64,000 nt of DNA from Psychrobacter sp. JB385 (GTDB taxonomy: Bacteria > Pseudomonadota > Gammaproteobacteria > Pseudomonadales > Moraxellaceae), in contig NZ_FUKN01000013.1 in NCBI RefSeq assembly GCF_900163785.1, positions 124,001 through 188,000 on the forward strand, read 5' to 3'. The position numbers and the translations under genes are program-made. Each line of letters opens with the position of its first letter. Position 1 is the first letter of the stretch. A model generated the notes under the pieces. That model did no database searches. It had not been told where the DNA came from and saw only the letters and a list, made by a program, of their open reading frames with translations. Positions 19,009-29,004 of this stretch are shown here, one piece after another.

Positions 19009-20703
19009 ATGATAAAATCCAAATCTGCCACCCGCCTCACACCAGCTGTCAACACTCAACGCGCAACTGCCGTTATTACCAATCAACCAAAAACGTCACG
19101 CTGTTTGCTGTCGGTCGCTATTGCTAGCAGCTTACTACTGGTGGGCTGCGGGGATGATGACAACGATAGAGTCGTCTCTAATGACACAACCGTTGAAACC
19201 ATCAGTGCCTTTACTACCAGTCAAATTGATAATGGATTTGGTCTAGGCAATACCGCAACGCCTGATGCCAAATGTGATATTAAAATCGAAAAAATCAATT
19301 ATCCAACGGTAGGGGCAGCGGGCGAGCGTACCAATGCGACGGCTGCATTGATGTTACCAAGTGGTGATAGCGCAGACTGTCAAGGCGATCGACCCATACT
19401 GCTTTATGCACATGGCACCACCACCGATAAAGACTATGACTTTAGTCAAGTGGCGAATACTCAAAACCCAGCAGCTGAGGAAGCCACATCGATAGCCGCG
19501 AATTTTGCTGCCCAAGGTTACATTGTGGTAGCACCAAACTATGCCGGTTATGATGATTCTAATCTAGATTATCATCCGTATCTGGTGGCAGAGCAGCAAG
19601 CTACTGACATGGCAGATGCGTTAGAGGGTGCGCGTACGATTATTGATAGACAACAACGCGTCAATGATACGGATTACACCAGTATTGATGACTCTGGCAA
19701 ACTGTTTATTAGCGGATACTCACAAGGTGGGCACGTTGCCATGGCAACCGCCCGTCTTCTAGAACAACAAAACAAGCCTGTGACGGCGATTGCGCCTTCA
19801 TCAGGCCCTTATGCATTGGCCGCATTTGGCGATTTTATATTTAGAGGAAATGTAAATATTGGCGCAACACGCTTTGCACCGTTATTGGCAGTGGGTTTGG
19901 ATAAAAAGTACAAAAATATCTATAGCAATACATCCGATATTTTCTCAGCGCAGTATGCCAATACTCAGCTACCAAGTACGCAAACCTTTGCTCAGTTAGT
20001 GAACGCTGGCAAGTTACCTGATAACGCGCTTTTCCAGTCAAAACCTACCAATAATGCTATCCTCGATCAACTCCCAACCAGCAATTTGCCTTTTGCTTTC
20101 TTAGGGTTCGACGATGATAAATATCTGATAAAAACAGATTTCCGTGCCGCTTACGTCGCTGATGCCTTGCAAAATCCAGACAGCCTAGTCGCTAGCACAG
20201 GAGTATTACCAGCTGCTAATCCACAAAACAATTTGCGCAAAGCGCTAAAAGACAATGACCTTCGCGGTTATGTGCCTAAAATGCCAGCGCTATTGTGCGG
20301 TGGTAACCAAGACCCAACCGTTTATTATGATATAAACACAGGATCAATGACGGCCATCATACAACAAGCAGGAGCAGCGTCAGGTGCCAATCTGAATGTC
20401 ACAGTATTGGATGTTGATACCAGAGGCAATCGCGGCGCAGTCACATCGATTGGTAGTGCCATGAGCAATCCATGGATGTCCACGTCCATCATTGACAATG
20501 TCCAAGGCAGATTTTCTGCAACTTTGACAGCCGTTCAAAACAAAGCCATCGCAGATGCTCAAGCGGGAGGAGTAACGGATCCGACATTATTGGCCCAAGC
20601 AGCAGGCGCTGCTGTATTGGCTAGCTACCACGGCGGCTTAGTCAGCGCAGCCTGTACCCAAGCGACACGCGAATTCTTTGATCAGGAATTCACAGCCAGT
20701 TAA
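19009..20703 (+). CDS. Secreted or surface lipoprotein of the alpha/beta-hydrolase (lipase) fold
   Basis: A 564-residue putative hydrolase. An unusually long N-terminal region precedes a lipoprotein signal SSLLLVGCGDDD (cysteine near residue 47). The alpha/beta-hydrolase core shows LLYAHGTTT (oxyanion region), GYIVVAPNYAGYD, and the nucleophile elbow GYSQGGHVAMATARLL with the serine near 250. A histidine in ASYHGGL near the C-terminus may complete the triad. It resembles secretory lipases and feruloyl-type esterases; the natural substrate is unknown. The ATG at 19009 follows AAGGA; an earlier in-frame ATG at 18946 lacks a site. Monocistronic, with a terminator after it. Confidence 0.78.
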   Translation: MIKSKSATRLTPAVNTQRATAVITNQPKTSRCLLSVAIASSLLLVGCGDDDNDRVVSNDTTVETISAFTTSQIDNGFGLGNTATPDAKCDIKIEKINYPTVGAAGERTNATAALMLPSGDSADCQGDRPILLYAHGTTTDKDYDFSQVANTQNPAAEEATSIAANFAAQGYIVVAPNYAGYDDSNLDYHPYLVAEQQATDMADALEGARTIIDRQQRVNDTDYTSIDDSGKLFISGYSQGGHVAMATARLLEQQNKPVTAIAPSSGPYALAAFGDFIFRGNVNIGATRFAPLLAVGLDKKYKNIYSNTSDIFSAQYANTQLPSTQTFAQLVNAGKLPDNALFQSKPTNNAILDQLPTSNLPFAFLGFDDDKYLIKTDFRAAYVADALQNPDSLVASTGVLPAANPQNNLRKALKDNDLRGYVPKMPALLCGGNQDPTVYYDINTGSMTAIIQQAGAASGANLNVTVLDVDTRGNRGAVTSIGSAMSNPWMSTSIIDNVQGRFSATLTAVQNKAIADAQAGGVTDPTLLAQAAGAAVLASYHGGLVSAACTQATREFFDQEFTAS

Positions 20704-20741
20704 GCGCATTCAGACTTTCTCATAACCACTATTTCACCATC

Positions 20742-20770
20742 AAAAACTGTATCTGCTAGATGCAGTTTTT
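20742..20770 (+). terminator. Intrinsic terminator
   Basis: A 12-bp stem AAAACTGTATCT / AGATGCAGTTTT with one G-T pair and a three-base loop, ending in a T run. It closes the hydrolase gene. Confidence 0.75.
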
Positions 20771-20806
20771 TGATAACTGTCTGCCAATAATTGAAGAGAG
20801 AAAAAT

Positions 20807-20986
20807 ATGAAATCAATACTATTGTCACTATTCACAATTATCTTTGTTGTTGCGCCTATTAGCCAAGCACAAGCAAAAAACACCCCATGTTCAGGTAAGA
20901 TGGGCGGGGTGTCTCACTGCTCAGCAGATGGTAAATTTGTGTGTAACAATGGCAAAATTAGCCAATCCAAAAAAACTTGTCGCTGA
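20807..20986 (+). CDS. Small secreted cysteine-containing protein (59 residues)
   Basis: A short gene with a strong ribosome site (GAAGAGAG) before the ATG. Residues 1-23 are a clear signal peptide ending SQAQA. The mature part of about 36 residues holds four cysteines in the pattern C-x7-8-C-x7-C-x12-C around GGVSHCSADGKFVCNNG, probably two disulfides in the periplasm or medium. I recall similar short proteins annotated as hypothetical in other gammaproteobacteria, but know no function. It lies between a terminator and the gyrA leader, so it is probably transcribed alone. Confidence 0.75.
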   Translation: MKSILLSLFTIIFVVAPISQAQAKNTPCSGKMGGVSHCSADGKFVCNNGKISQSKKTCR

Positions 20987-21272
20987 TATAGATCAAGAGG
21001 GAGTTCAGTTATTAAAATATCGCTGCTAATAAGCTGTTTTCCTTGATGTTAATGACAGTCAGAACCCCCTAAATCAGCAATTTTGTGCTAAAATAGCTTC
21101 TTTTATTAAACATTAAAACGATCGTCGTTTTCTTATTGTTTTGCACGTTTAATAGCGTTTTTCTGATCACTATTTTGAGAGTAGCTGCGCATTGATGCAG
21201 CTATTTTTTGTAGAGTGTATCAGTATCTTAAAAAGTGTCTGCATTAGAAAAAACGAGAGTGAAGGAGTGTAT

Positions 21273-24086
21273 ATGAGCGAATCGGTCAGTCCTATTGGCA
21301 TTGTGGATGAACTAAAACAATCCTATTTGGATTATGCGATGAGCGTGATCGTCTCGCGTGCACTACCTGATGTGCGTGATGGGTTCAAACCTGTACATCG
21401 CCGCGTCATGTACGCCATGCATGTGCTATCTAACGATTACAACAAACCTTATAAAAAATCTGCACGTGTGGTTGGTGATGTTATTGGTAAATACCACCCA
21501 CATGGCGATAGCGCGGTATATGATGCCATCGTACGTATGGCACAGGACTTTAGCTTGCGTTATCCGATGGTCGATGGTCAAGGTAACTTTGGTTCAATCG
21601 ATGATGATCCACCGGCAGCGATGCGTTATACCGAAGTACGTATGACCAAGCTGACTCACCAAATGCTGGCTGATTTGGACAAAGACACGGTTGATTGGGA
21701 AGACAACTACGACGGATCTGAGCGCATGCCAAGCGTGATGCCAGCACGTATTCCCAACCTATTGGTGAATGGTGCGACGGGTATTGCTGTTGGTATGGCC
21801 ACCAACATGGCACCGCATAATTTGACCGAAGTCATCAATGCATGTTTGGCCTATGCCCAAAATCCACAAGTCTCAGCTGAAGAGCTGATGTCACATATCT
21901 CAGGCCCTGATTTTCCGACAGGCGGTATTATCTATGGCCGCGCGGGCATTTTAGATGCTTATCGTACGGGTAAAGGTCGTCTGCACATACGTGGTCGTTA
22001 TCATATTGAACCGATGAGTGATACGGGTGTTAACCGCGATCGTGAGCGTATTGTCTTCACGGAAGTGCCTTATCAAGCCAATAAAGCCAAGCTGATTGAG
22101 CGTATTGCTGAATTGGTTCGCGATAAAAAAATCGAAGGCATCAGTGAGATTCGTGATGAATCTGATAAAGACGGCATGCGTATCGCTATTGACTTGCGCC
22201 GTGGTGAGACAGCAGAAGTTATCGTTAATAACTTATTCTTGCAAACCCCGCTTGAATCTAGCTTCAGTATCAATATGGTGGCACTGGATAATGGTCAGCC
22301 AAAAGTATTGACCTTGCGCCAATTGATTGCGGCATTTGTGCGCCATCGTCAAGAAGTCGTCACGCGCCGTACCATTTACGAGTTAAACAAAGCACGTGTA
22401 CGTGGTCACCTGCTCGAAGGTTTGACAGTTGCACTGGCAAATATCGATGAGATTATTGCAACCATCAAAGCGTCTGCAAACCGTGGCCTAGCACGTGAAA
22501 GCTTATTGAATAACACGTGGGGCTCAGGCAGCGTTGTTGCGATGCTGACTGCTGCGGGTAGTCAATCAGTGCGTCCTGATTTCATTGAAGGCGAAGATCC
22601 TAAAGCGCCATTCGGTTTGATCGATGATGAAACTGGCGGTGAGCAGCGCTATCGCTTATCCCTTGAGCAGGTCAATGCCATTTTAGACATGCAACTGCAT
22701 CGCTTGACGGGTCTTGAGCAAGATAAGTTGACCGAAGAATATCAAGACTTACTGCGTGAAATTGCGCATTTAGAGTCTATTTTGGGTGATTTTGACAAGC
22801 TGATGACCATTATCTCTAATGAGATGATTGAGATTCGTGACAATTTTGGCGATGAGCGTCGTACCGACATTATCGACTCACGTACTGATTTTAACCGTGA
22901 AGACCTGATTCCTGAACAAACCGTGGTCATGACTGTTTCTCGTACGGGCTATGCAAAAACTCAGCCGATTGATGATTATGTGGCACAAAAACGTGGCGGC
23001 AAAGGCAAGTCTGCAACTGCGATGAAAGAAGACGATGTGATTGATCATTTGGTTGTAACATCTACGCATGCGACGGTATTGTGCTTTACGGATAGTGGGC
23101 GCGTCTTTAGCTTGCGGGGCTTTGAAGTACCGATTGCCAGTCGCGGCGCTCGTGGTCGTCCATTAGTCAACTTGATTGGGTTAAATGGTGATGAGACGGT
23201 GACGACTATATTGCCTATTCCAAAAACAATAGAAGATGTTTCTGCAAAAGGTAATATTTCCTTAACGGATGATGAGTCATTAGAAGATACTAATGAAGCA
23301 GAGCCTCCTTTTGTCTTCTTTGCAACGGCGAATGGTACAGTTAAGCGGGTTGAGCTTAAGCAGTTTGCTAATATCCGTTCGAACGGCCTGATTGCTGTTG
23401 GTTTAGAGGACGGCGATAAATTGGTCAGTGCTCGCATCACCAATGGTAGCCAAGAAGTTATGCTGTTTGCCTCAAGTGGTAAAGCCATTCGCTTTGATGA
23501 GAATGATGCTCGTGCAATGGGTCGTACTGCAAAAGGCGTACGTGGTATGCGTTTGGCAGATGATGAGTTTATCAAATCATTGGTTGTCATCGAAGATGAT
23601 GTGCGCGAGATCTTGATTGCTTGTGAAAATGGCTTTGGTAAGCGTACCTTTATCGATGAGTTCAATACCCAAAATCGTGGTGGCGGCGGTGTTATCGCGA
23701 TCAAAACCAGTGAGCGCAATGGTGCACTAGTTCGTGCGACCAAAGTCGAGCCTGAAGATGATATTATCTTAATCTCAGACAAAGGCACGTTAGTACGTAC
23801 GCCTGTTGAGCATGTGGCCAGTTCTGGACGCAATACTCAAGGTGTGACACTGATTCGCTTATCAAAAGATGAGAAACTGGTTGCCATGGCGCGAGTAGAA
23901 AATGAAGAAAACGCTGATGAGTTAATCGATGCCATGAGAGAAGATGGTACGTTTGAGGTTGACGGTCAAGAACAACAAGATATTAATAAAGTCGCTGAAG
24001 AATCAGCAACTGCGGATGTCAATGATACGATTGATATGGCCAATGACTATTCATTGGATGATGACTCGGCAGACAATGACCAATAA
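21273..24086 (+). CDS. gyrA: DNA gyrase subunit A
   Basis: Catalytic breakage-reunion subunit of the type II topoisomerase that introduces negative supercoils. At 937 residues it is longer than the E. coli protein (875). The winged-helix active site has the tyrosine in [11 protein letters not shown]; the quinolone region reads [14 protein letters not shown] with Ser80 and Asp84, the susceptible type. The C-terminal domain has the GyrA-box [10 protein letters not shown] and six beta-pinwheel blades, then an acidic tail rich in Asp/Glu. An insert with an acidic loop lies near 660-690. The ATG at 21273 follows GAAGGAG; the open frame upstream is not coding. Confidence 0.97.
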   Translation: MSESVSPIGIVDELKQSYLDYAMSVIVSRALPDVRDGFKPVHRRVMYAMHVLSNDYNKPYKKSARVVGDVIGKYHPHGDSAVYDAIVRMAQDFSLRYPMVDGQGNFGSIDDDPPAAMRYTEVRMTKLTHQMLADLDKDTVDWEDNYDGSERMPSVMPARIPNLLVNGATGIAVGMATNMAPHNLTEVINACLAYAQNPQVSAEELMSHISGPDFPTGGIIYGRAGILDAYRTGKGRLHIRGRYHIEPMSDTGVNRDRERIVFTEVPYQANKAKLIERIAELVRDKKIEGISEIRDESDKDGMRIAIDLRRGETAEVIVNNLFLQTPLESSFSINMVALDNGQPKVLTLRQLIAAFVRHRQEVVTRRTIYELNKARVRGHLLEGLTVALANIDEIIATIKASANRGLARESLLNNTWGSGSVVAMLTAAGSQSVRPDFIEGEDPKAPFGLIDDETGGEQRYRLSLEQVNAILDMQLHRLTGLEQDKLTEEYQDLLREIAHLESILGDFDKLMTIISNEMIEIRDNFGDERRTDIIDSRTDFNREDLIPEQTVVMTVSRTGYAKTQPIDDYVAQKRGGKGKSATAMKEDDVIDHLVVTSTHATVLCFTDSGRVFSLRGFEVPIASRGARGRPLVNLIGLNGDETVTTILPIPKTIEDVSAKGNISLTDDESLEDTNEAEPPFVFFATANGTVKRVELKQFANIRSNGLIAVGLEDGDKLVSARITNGSQEVMLFASSGKAIRFDENDARAMGRTAKGVRGMRLADDEFIKSLVVIEDDVREILIACENGFGKRTFIDEFNTQNRGGGGVIAIKTSERNGALVRATKVEPEDDIILISDKGTLVRTPVEHVASSGRNTQGVTLIRLSKDEKLVAMARVENEENADELIDAMREDGTFEVDGQEQQDINKVAEESATADVNDTIDMANDYSLDDDSADNDQ

Positions 24087-24136
24087 ACGTCTTGGCAGTT
24101 AGTTTTTTAGTTTAGTTTTTCGCACTGCTCTAAAAA

Positions 24137-24170
24137 AGCCTCTAACGCTATCGTTGGAGGCTTTTGTTTT
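24137..24170 (+). terminator. Intrinsic terminator of gyrA
   Basis: The stem AGCCTC.AACG / CGTT.GAGGCT is followed by TTTTGTTTTT. It resembles the terminator at 25498-25535 between the two RarD-like genes. Confidence 0.85.
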
Positions 24171-24267
24171 TCTAGCATTTTGTCTCTTTTATGGTCTGCT
24201 TTCAAGTTTTGATAGCATCAATAATTGAAAAAAATGTTCATCACGTTATATTTTAAAGGCCGTAGTT

Positions 24268-25332
24268 ATGCTCACCACCAATCAAACCTTTCAAGGAACT
24301 GTCGCCTCGGTCTCATCGAGCGTTTTGTTTTCGATGATGTTTTTGTTTGGACTGTTTATGCTGCCCCTGACAGGCACGCAGGTGGCGTCATGGCGCGTGC
24401 TAATGATGCTGCTCAGTTTGGTCATATTGCTCAGTTTAACCAAACAGTGGCAGCATGTTTTTGATTATATAAAGACGCTAAAGACAGCAAAAGAATGGCT
24501 CATATTTATATTACCGGCACCAATTTTGGGTGGGCAAATTTGGTTATTTATGTGGGCACCTGTGAATGGTTTTGGTCTCGATGTTACTTTGGGATATTTT
24601 CTGTTGCCACTCATGATGATAGTGATCGGTCGCTTTTTTTATCAAGAGTATATGAGCGCATTGCAGTGGATAGCGGCACTATGTGCAGCCTTAGGCATTG
24701 GTTATGACATTGTTCAATATGGGTCGGTATCTTGGGTAACTTTGTTTGTGTGCTTGGGATATCCGCCTTATTATCTCTTGCGGCGCACGCTTTCTGTGCC
24801 GCCCATTACTGGTCTGCTGTTTGATTTGACATTATTGACGCCAGTGGTACTCGCCATGCTTTATATGAGTGGTGGTTTTAGTGTAGCGGCGCAAAACATG
24901 AAGTTTTGGTATCTATTGCCACTCTTGGGCGCTTTTAGTGCGCTTGCCATGTCTTTGACAATGATGGCGAGTAATAAGCTGCCGGTTTCATTATTTGGGG
25001 CACTGAGCTACATAGAGCCGATGCTGTTATTTGTGTTCTCCATTACTATTCTGAGTCAAAGCCTTGATGAAGGCGGATCGCTCTTTATGTATGGCATGAT
25101 TACGCTTGCGCTTTTGGTGATGATAATTGATAGTGTGATAGGATATCTGGTTCGTCGCCGTGACAACCATTTACATGGCTATAGAGAGCCACAGGTAGGC
25201 GGATTTCCGCCGCGTCGTCACTATATCAATCAGCGTATCGATGGCGCACTAAAAGCGCATCGTTTTCGCAAAATTCGTCGTTATCGAAAGAAGATAAATA
25301 AGATACAGAAAAAACTGGATAATTCTTTTTAA
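24268..25332 (+). CDS. RarD-like drug/metabolite transporter, copy 1
   Basis: A 354-residue inner-membrane protein of the drug/metabolite transporter superfamily with about ten membrane segments. The central part (LGYFLLPLMMIVIGRFFYQE, YGSVSWVTLFVCLGYPPYYLLRR) resembles RarD of E. coli, whose substrate is unknown. A C-terminal basic tail of about 55 residues (RRYRKKINKIQKKL) stays in the cytosol and is longer than in RarD. It is followed by a terminator and a paralogue that is alike throughout, including the upstream TTTAAAGGC ribosome region. Confidence 0.8.
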   Translation: MLTTNQTFQGTVASVSSSVLFSMMFLFGLFMLPLTGTQVASWRVLMMLLSLVILLSLTKQWQHVFDYIKTLKTAKEWLIFILPAPILGGQIWLFMWAPVNGFGLDVTLGYFLLPLMMIVIGRFFYQEYMSALQWIAALCAALGIGYDIVQYGSVSWVTLFVCLGYPPYYLLRRTLSVPPITGLLFDLTLLTPVVLAMLYMSGGFSVAAQNMKFWYLLPLLGAFSALAMSLTMMASNKLPVSLFGALSYIEPMLLFVFSITILSQSLDEGGSLFMYGMITLALLVMIIDSVIGYLVRRRDNHLHGYREPQVGGFPPRRHYINQRIDGALKAHRFRKIRRYRKKINKIQKKLDNSF

Positions 25333-25497
25333 AATAAGTACTTAGGTGTATTAAATTTACTCAAGGTAGAAGTTAACACACTAGATGAACAGTAGCATTG
25401 CTTATCTATGCTGACTTTGACATAATGCCGCCCATGATGTAAGCACAATACATTACAAGCGTTGATTTTAGATGGCGCGACGACCTTATATGCAAAA

Positions 25498-25535
25498 GCC
25501 TCAGACGTTCTCGTCTGAGGCTTTTGTTTTTTTTT
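25498..25535 (+). terminator. Intrinsic terminator between the two RarD-like genes
   Basis: A perfect 10-bp stem GCCTCAGACG / CGTCTGAGGC with a four-base loop and a long T run. Confidence 0.9.
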
Positions 25536-25577
25536 AAAATTGCCAAGGATGTGCCCCAATCTTTAAAGGCTGTTGTG

Positions 25578-26648
25578 ATGCTGACTACTAACCAAACCTC
25601 GCAGGGTACCATCACTGCTGTGGCTGCAAACTTTTTATACTCTTTGCTGTTCCTATTTGGTTTGCTATTGCAACCATTATCAGGCACGCAAGTGGCTTCT
25701 TGGCGCGTATTGACGATGTTTTTTAGTCTGGTACTACTGATCAGTGTGCTCAAACAATGGCAGCATATTTTTGATTATCTAAAAACATTGAAGGGCGCAA
25801 AAGAATGGTTCTTATTTATATTACCCACACCAATTTTGGGCGCCCAAATTTGGATATTTATGTGGGCACCTGTCAATGATTTGGGGCTTGAGGTGACGTT
25901 GGGTTACTTCCTATATCCGATGATCATGATCGTTATTGGTCGGTTCTTTTATAATGAAAAAATGAGTCTATTGCAATGGGCGGCCATCATATGTGCAGGT
26001 TTTGGTATTGCTTATGATATTTTCCAATATGGCGCTATCTCTTGGGCGACTTTGTTCGTTTGCTTGGGGTATCCGCCGTACTACTTGCTGCGTCGTAAGC
26101 TGGCCGTGCCGCCAATCACAGGCTTGATTTCTGATCTTGTGTTGTTATTACCCGTTGTGTTGATTGCGCTGTATTTTAACGGCGGTTTTGAAATAGCCAT
26201 CGCAAGCGACAAGCTTTGGTATCTATTGCCATTATTGGGCGTTATCAGTACCGCTGCGATGTCATTGACCATGGTAGCAAGCCAAAAGTTGCCAGTCTCG
26301 TTGTTTGGGACGTTGTGTTATCTGGAACCGATATTTTTGTTTATATTTTCAATTGCGATTTTGGATCGTAATTTGCACGATGGCGGCTCCATGCTGATGT
26401 ATAGCATGATCTTTATCGCACTGCTTATTATGATTGCTGATAGCGCCCTCGGTTATCTGGCACGCAAACGTGATGATCGCCTACATGGGTACAATGAGCC
26501 ACAAGTTGGCAGTTTTCCGCCGCGTCGCCGTCTCAAAAATCGCCGTATCAAAGGCGTGCTAATCGCGCATCGATTCCGAAAAATAAAAAAATATCAGCAA
26601 AAAATAGACAAGATGACCCGCAAAATTGAAGCGTTACATTTAGAATAA
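25578..26648 (+). CDS. RarD-like drug/metabolite transporter, copy 2
   Basis: A 356-residue paralogue of the preceding gene, with the same start (MLTTNQT), the same membrane core and the same basic C-terminal tail. Strings such as GTQVASWRVL, WMWAPVN-type FMWAPVN, CLGYPPYYLLRR and EPQVG.FPPRR are shared. The ATG at 25578 aligns with copy 1; the open frame upstream runs through the terminator and is not coding. Tandem duplication of gene plus leader is the simplest reading. Confidence 0.8.
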   Translation: MLTTNQTSQGTITAVAANFLYSLLFLFGLLLQPLSGTQVASWRVLTMFFSLVLLISVLKQWQHIFDYLKTLKGAKEWFLFILPTPILGAQIWIFMWAPVNDLGLEVTLGYFLYPMIMIVIGRFFYNEKMSLLQWAAIICAGFGIAYDIFQYGAISWATLFVCLGYPPYYLLRRKLAVPPITGLISDLVLLLPVVLIALYFNGGFEIAIASDKLWYLLPLLGVISTAAMSLTMVASQKLPVSLFGTLCYLEPIFLFIFSIAILDRNLHDGGSMLMYSMIFIALLIMIADSALGYLARKRDDRLHGYNEPQVGSFPPRRRLKNRRIKGVLIAHRFRKIKKYQQKIDKMTRKIEALHLE

Positions 26649-26833
26649 TATGGAGTAGATAGTGTCATAAAGTTGACTTAGTAGACATAATTTTTCGTGA
26701 TTGTTCTACATAGCGCCTATGTTAAAGGTGAATCAATTACGCTATTATCGATGTTAATGTTGTCACGCGTAATAGAATATGCGGCATCATCTATGGATAT
26801 TATTATTTACTTATACTACAACTAGGACGGTCT

Positions 26834-27502
26834 ATGTTAAATCTGCATCATTTAAATAACTCGCGCTCATTTCGTATTTTATGGTTATTAGAAGAGCTTG
26901 AGCTTGATTATAAGCTAACCAGCTATGAGCGCACCAAATCTTATCTGGCACCTGAAAGCTTAAAAAAGGTACATCCGCTTGGTCATACCCCAGTGCTTGA
27001 AGTGGATGGTCGAGCGTTGGCTGAGTCAGGTTTTATTATTGAATATCTGCTTAGACATTATGATACCGACCATCAGTTCAAACCTGCGGATGACAATGAA
27101 ACAGCGTGGGAAAACTATACTTTTTGGATGCACTTTGCTGAAGCTTCTGCGATGCCGCCTTTAGTCATGCGTTTGGTATTTAGCAAAGTGGTTGAGAGAT
27201 CGCCGATGCTTATCAAGCCCATCAGTAAAGGCATTCGCAAACAAGTAGAAGATGGCATGATCGATAATAATATCATGAACAACTTAAATTTGATGGAGCA
27301 TCATCTGCAAGACAATCATTGGTTTGCAGGAGAGACTTTTAGCGCCGCTGATATTCAGATGTATATTGTCGTTGCAGCGTCTAATGCGCGTGCAGGGATG
27401 GACAGAGTCAGATTTGCCAATCTACTAAACTGGCTTAAGCGTTGCCAAGAGCGTCCAGCCTTTAAACGTGCTGAAGAAAAAGGCGGCACACCGAAGTTTT
27501 AA
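26834..27502 (+). CDS. Glutathione S-transferase family protein
   Basis: A 222-residue cytosolic protein. The N-terminal thioredoxin-like domain has SRSFRILWLLEELELDY, the cis-proline site GHTPVLEVDG and the glutathione-binding LAESGFIIEYLL. The C-terminal helical domain has TFSAADIQMYI with the conserved capping Asp. The length and motifs fit bacterial transferases of the YfcG/Gtt type. The electrophile is unknown. It sits alone, 185 bases after the transporter pair. Confidence 0.85.
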   Translation: MLNLHHLNNSRSFRILWLLEELELDYKLTSYERTKSYLAPESLKKVHPLGHTPVLEVDGRALAESGFIIEYLLRHYDTDHQFKPADDNETAWENYTFWMHFAEASAMPPLVMRLVFSKVVERSPMLIKPISKGIRKQVEDGMIDNNIMNNLNLMEHHLQDNHWFAGETFSAADIQMYIVVAASNARAGMDRVRFANLLNWLKRCQERPAFKRAEEKGGTPKF

Positions 27503-27570
27503 AGATATAATATGCTATTGCGAGGATTTTTAATTCTTATTTAACCATAGTATATATAAAAGGTAGTAGC

Positions 27571-27819
27571 ATGAGCGACCAGAATAAACTGGCTAAAGAT
27601 ACAGTGAATGCCGATAGTAGCGATACTCGCCGTCAAGAAATTCGTGCACAGCAAGTCTCTATCAAGTCATGGACTCAAAAGATATTGGTCGTGCTGCTAT
27701 GTTTGGCCAGCTTTTATGGCGGTTGGAAGTCTTATGAGTCCAATATGGTCAGCGAATGCCGAGCCAATGGTGGACAAATGGTAGAAAATCAAAAAACCAT
27801 GCTATGTCAGTTGTCATAG
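27571..27819 (+). CDS. Small membrane protein, unknown function
   Basis: An 82-residue protein with a charged N-terminus (about 38 residues), one membrane segment (ILVVLLCLASFYGGW) and a short tail with two cysteines (SECRANGG, MLCQLS) that would face the periplasm. Ribosome site AAAGGTAG lies before the ATG. I do not recognise a family. It lies 44 bases before rnz on the same strand and may be co-transcribed. Confidence 0.6.
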   Translation: MSDQNKLAKDTVNADSSDTRRQEIRAQQVSIKSWTQKILVVLLCLASFYGGWKSYESNMVSECRANGGQMVENQKTMLCQLS

Positions 27820-27863
27820 TCAATGGATAAATAAATGACTGGTATTAGTCAGAGAAGCCGCCC

Positions 27864-29003
27864 ATGCTCAAGTTAACCTTTCTTGGCACATCAGCTGGTG
27901 TGCCAACCAAGCAGCGCAATGTGACCGCATTGGCGATAGAATGCTTGAATCTTCATACTTCTGGTTCATCGCAAGGCAACCGGCCTCATAGTAACAGTCA
28001 AAATAAAAAGTCGCGCCCGTGGCTGCTCATCGATTGCGGCGAAGGCACACAGCAGCAATTGCTACATACCAAGCTCTCCTTACATCAATTGACGGCTATT
28101 TGTATTACGCACGTCCATGGTGATCACTGTTATGGCCTGCCAGGGCTGCTTGCGAGTGCTGCGATGTCAGGTCGCCGTGAGCCACTGACGCTGATTGCAC
28201 CAAAAGCCATCTCGGCGCTGCTTGATGGCTTTATCCTACATACTGAACTATATCTGCCATTTATCCTCAACTTTGTGTCTATAGAAGATCTGTTGTCGCA
28301 AGAAGATAATAAAATAAAAATCGACTTGGATAATCAACATCAGCTGATGATAGAGGTTTATCCGTTATCACATCGTGTGCCATCTCATGGGTTTGGTATC
28401 ACTCAGACCATCAGCCGTCGCACGCTTAACACGGACAAGCTCATAGCAAATGGTATCCCAGCAAGTGCGCTGTGGGGAAAGCTACAACAAGGCGAAAACG
28501 TCACCACGGAGGATGGTCAGCACTTGCATTCAGCAGACTATGTTCATGATGATGTGCAGCGGACAAAAGTAGTAATAGCAGGGGACAATGACACGCCAGA
28601 ATGTCTGAGTACAGCGGTTATGGATGCGGATTTATTGGTGCACGAGGCCACTTATACGCACGAGGTCATGATGGCTATTCAAGCCCGCAACCCTGACTTT
28701 GATCCCATGCATAGCAGCGCGCACATAGTGGGTACATTCGCACAAAAAATGAACCTAAAAAACATCATTTTGACCCACTTTAGCGCTCGTTATCAGGGCT
28801 TTGATAATCCAGATAGCGAAACGCCAAATATGGCCTATATTCGCTTAGATGCGCAAAGTGTTTACCAAGGCAATCTATGGCTGGCAGAAGATTTTGCTCA
28901 ATATACCGTTAATGGGGCTACCGACTTGGCAGACACTCAAGAAGGCAGTCAAAAGGAGAGTCGCGTGCAGTATATAGGCTCTGCACGCGATCATGAGAAA
29001 TAG
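27864..29003 (+). CDS. rnz: Ribonuclease Z
   Basis: Metallo-beta-lactamase-fold endonuclease (ElaC type) that trims tRNA 3' ends. Key signs are FLGTSAGVPTKQRNVTALAI at the start, the zinc motif THVHGDHCYGLPGLL (about 93), AGDNDTPE, VHEATYTHE and HSSAHIVG, and the last ligand ILTHFSARY. At 379 residues it is longer than usual (about 310), with inserts near 35-50 and 155-165. It runs into a convergent DUF815 gene with one base between stops, and no terminator is visible. Confidence 0.92.
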   Translation: MLKLTFLGTSAGVPTKQRNVTALAIECLNLHTSGSSQGNRPHSNSQNKKSRPWLLIDCGEGTQQQLLHTKLSLHQLTAICITHVHGDHCYGLPGLLASAAMSGRREPLTLIAPKAISALLDGFILHTELYLPFILNFVSIEDLLSQEDNKIKIDLDNQHQLMIEVYPLSHRVPSHGFGITQTISRRTLNTDKLIANGIPASALWGKLQQGENVTTEDGQHLHSADYVHDDVQRTKVVIAGDNDTPECLSTAVMDADLLVHEATYTHEVMMAIQARNPDFDPMHSSAHIVGTFAQKMNLKNIILTHFSARYQGFDNPDSETPNMAYIRLDAQSVYQGNLWLAEDFAQYTVNGATDLADTQEGSQKESRVQYIGSARDHEK

Positions 29004-29004
29004 T

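Noticed and set aside
23045..23833. A 262-codon open frame on the minus strand inside gyrA
   Set aside because: It is the antisense shadow of a certain housekeeping gene, is Ser/Ile-rich in the way such shadows are, and has no ribosome site.
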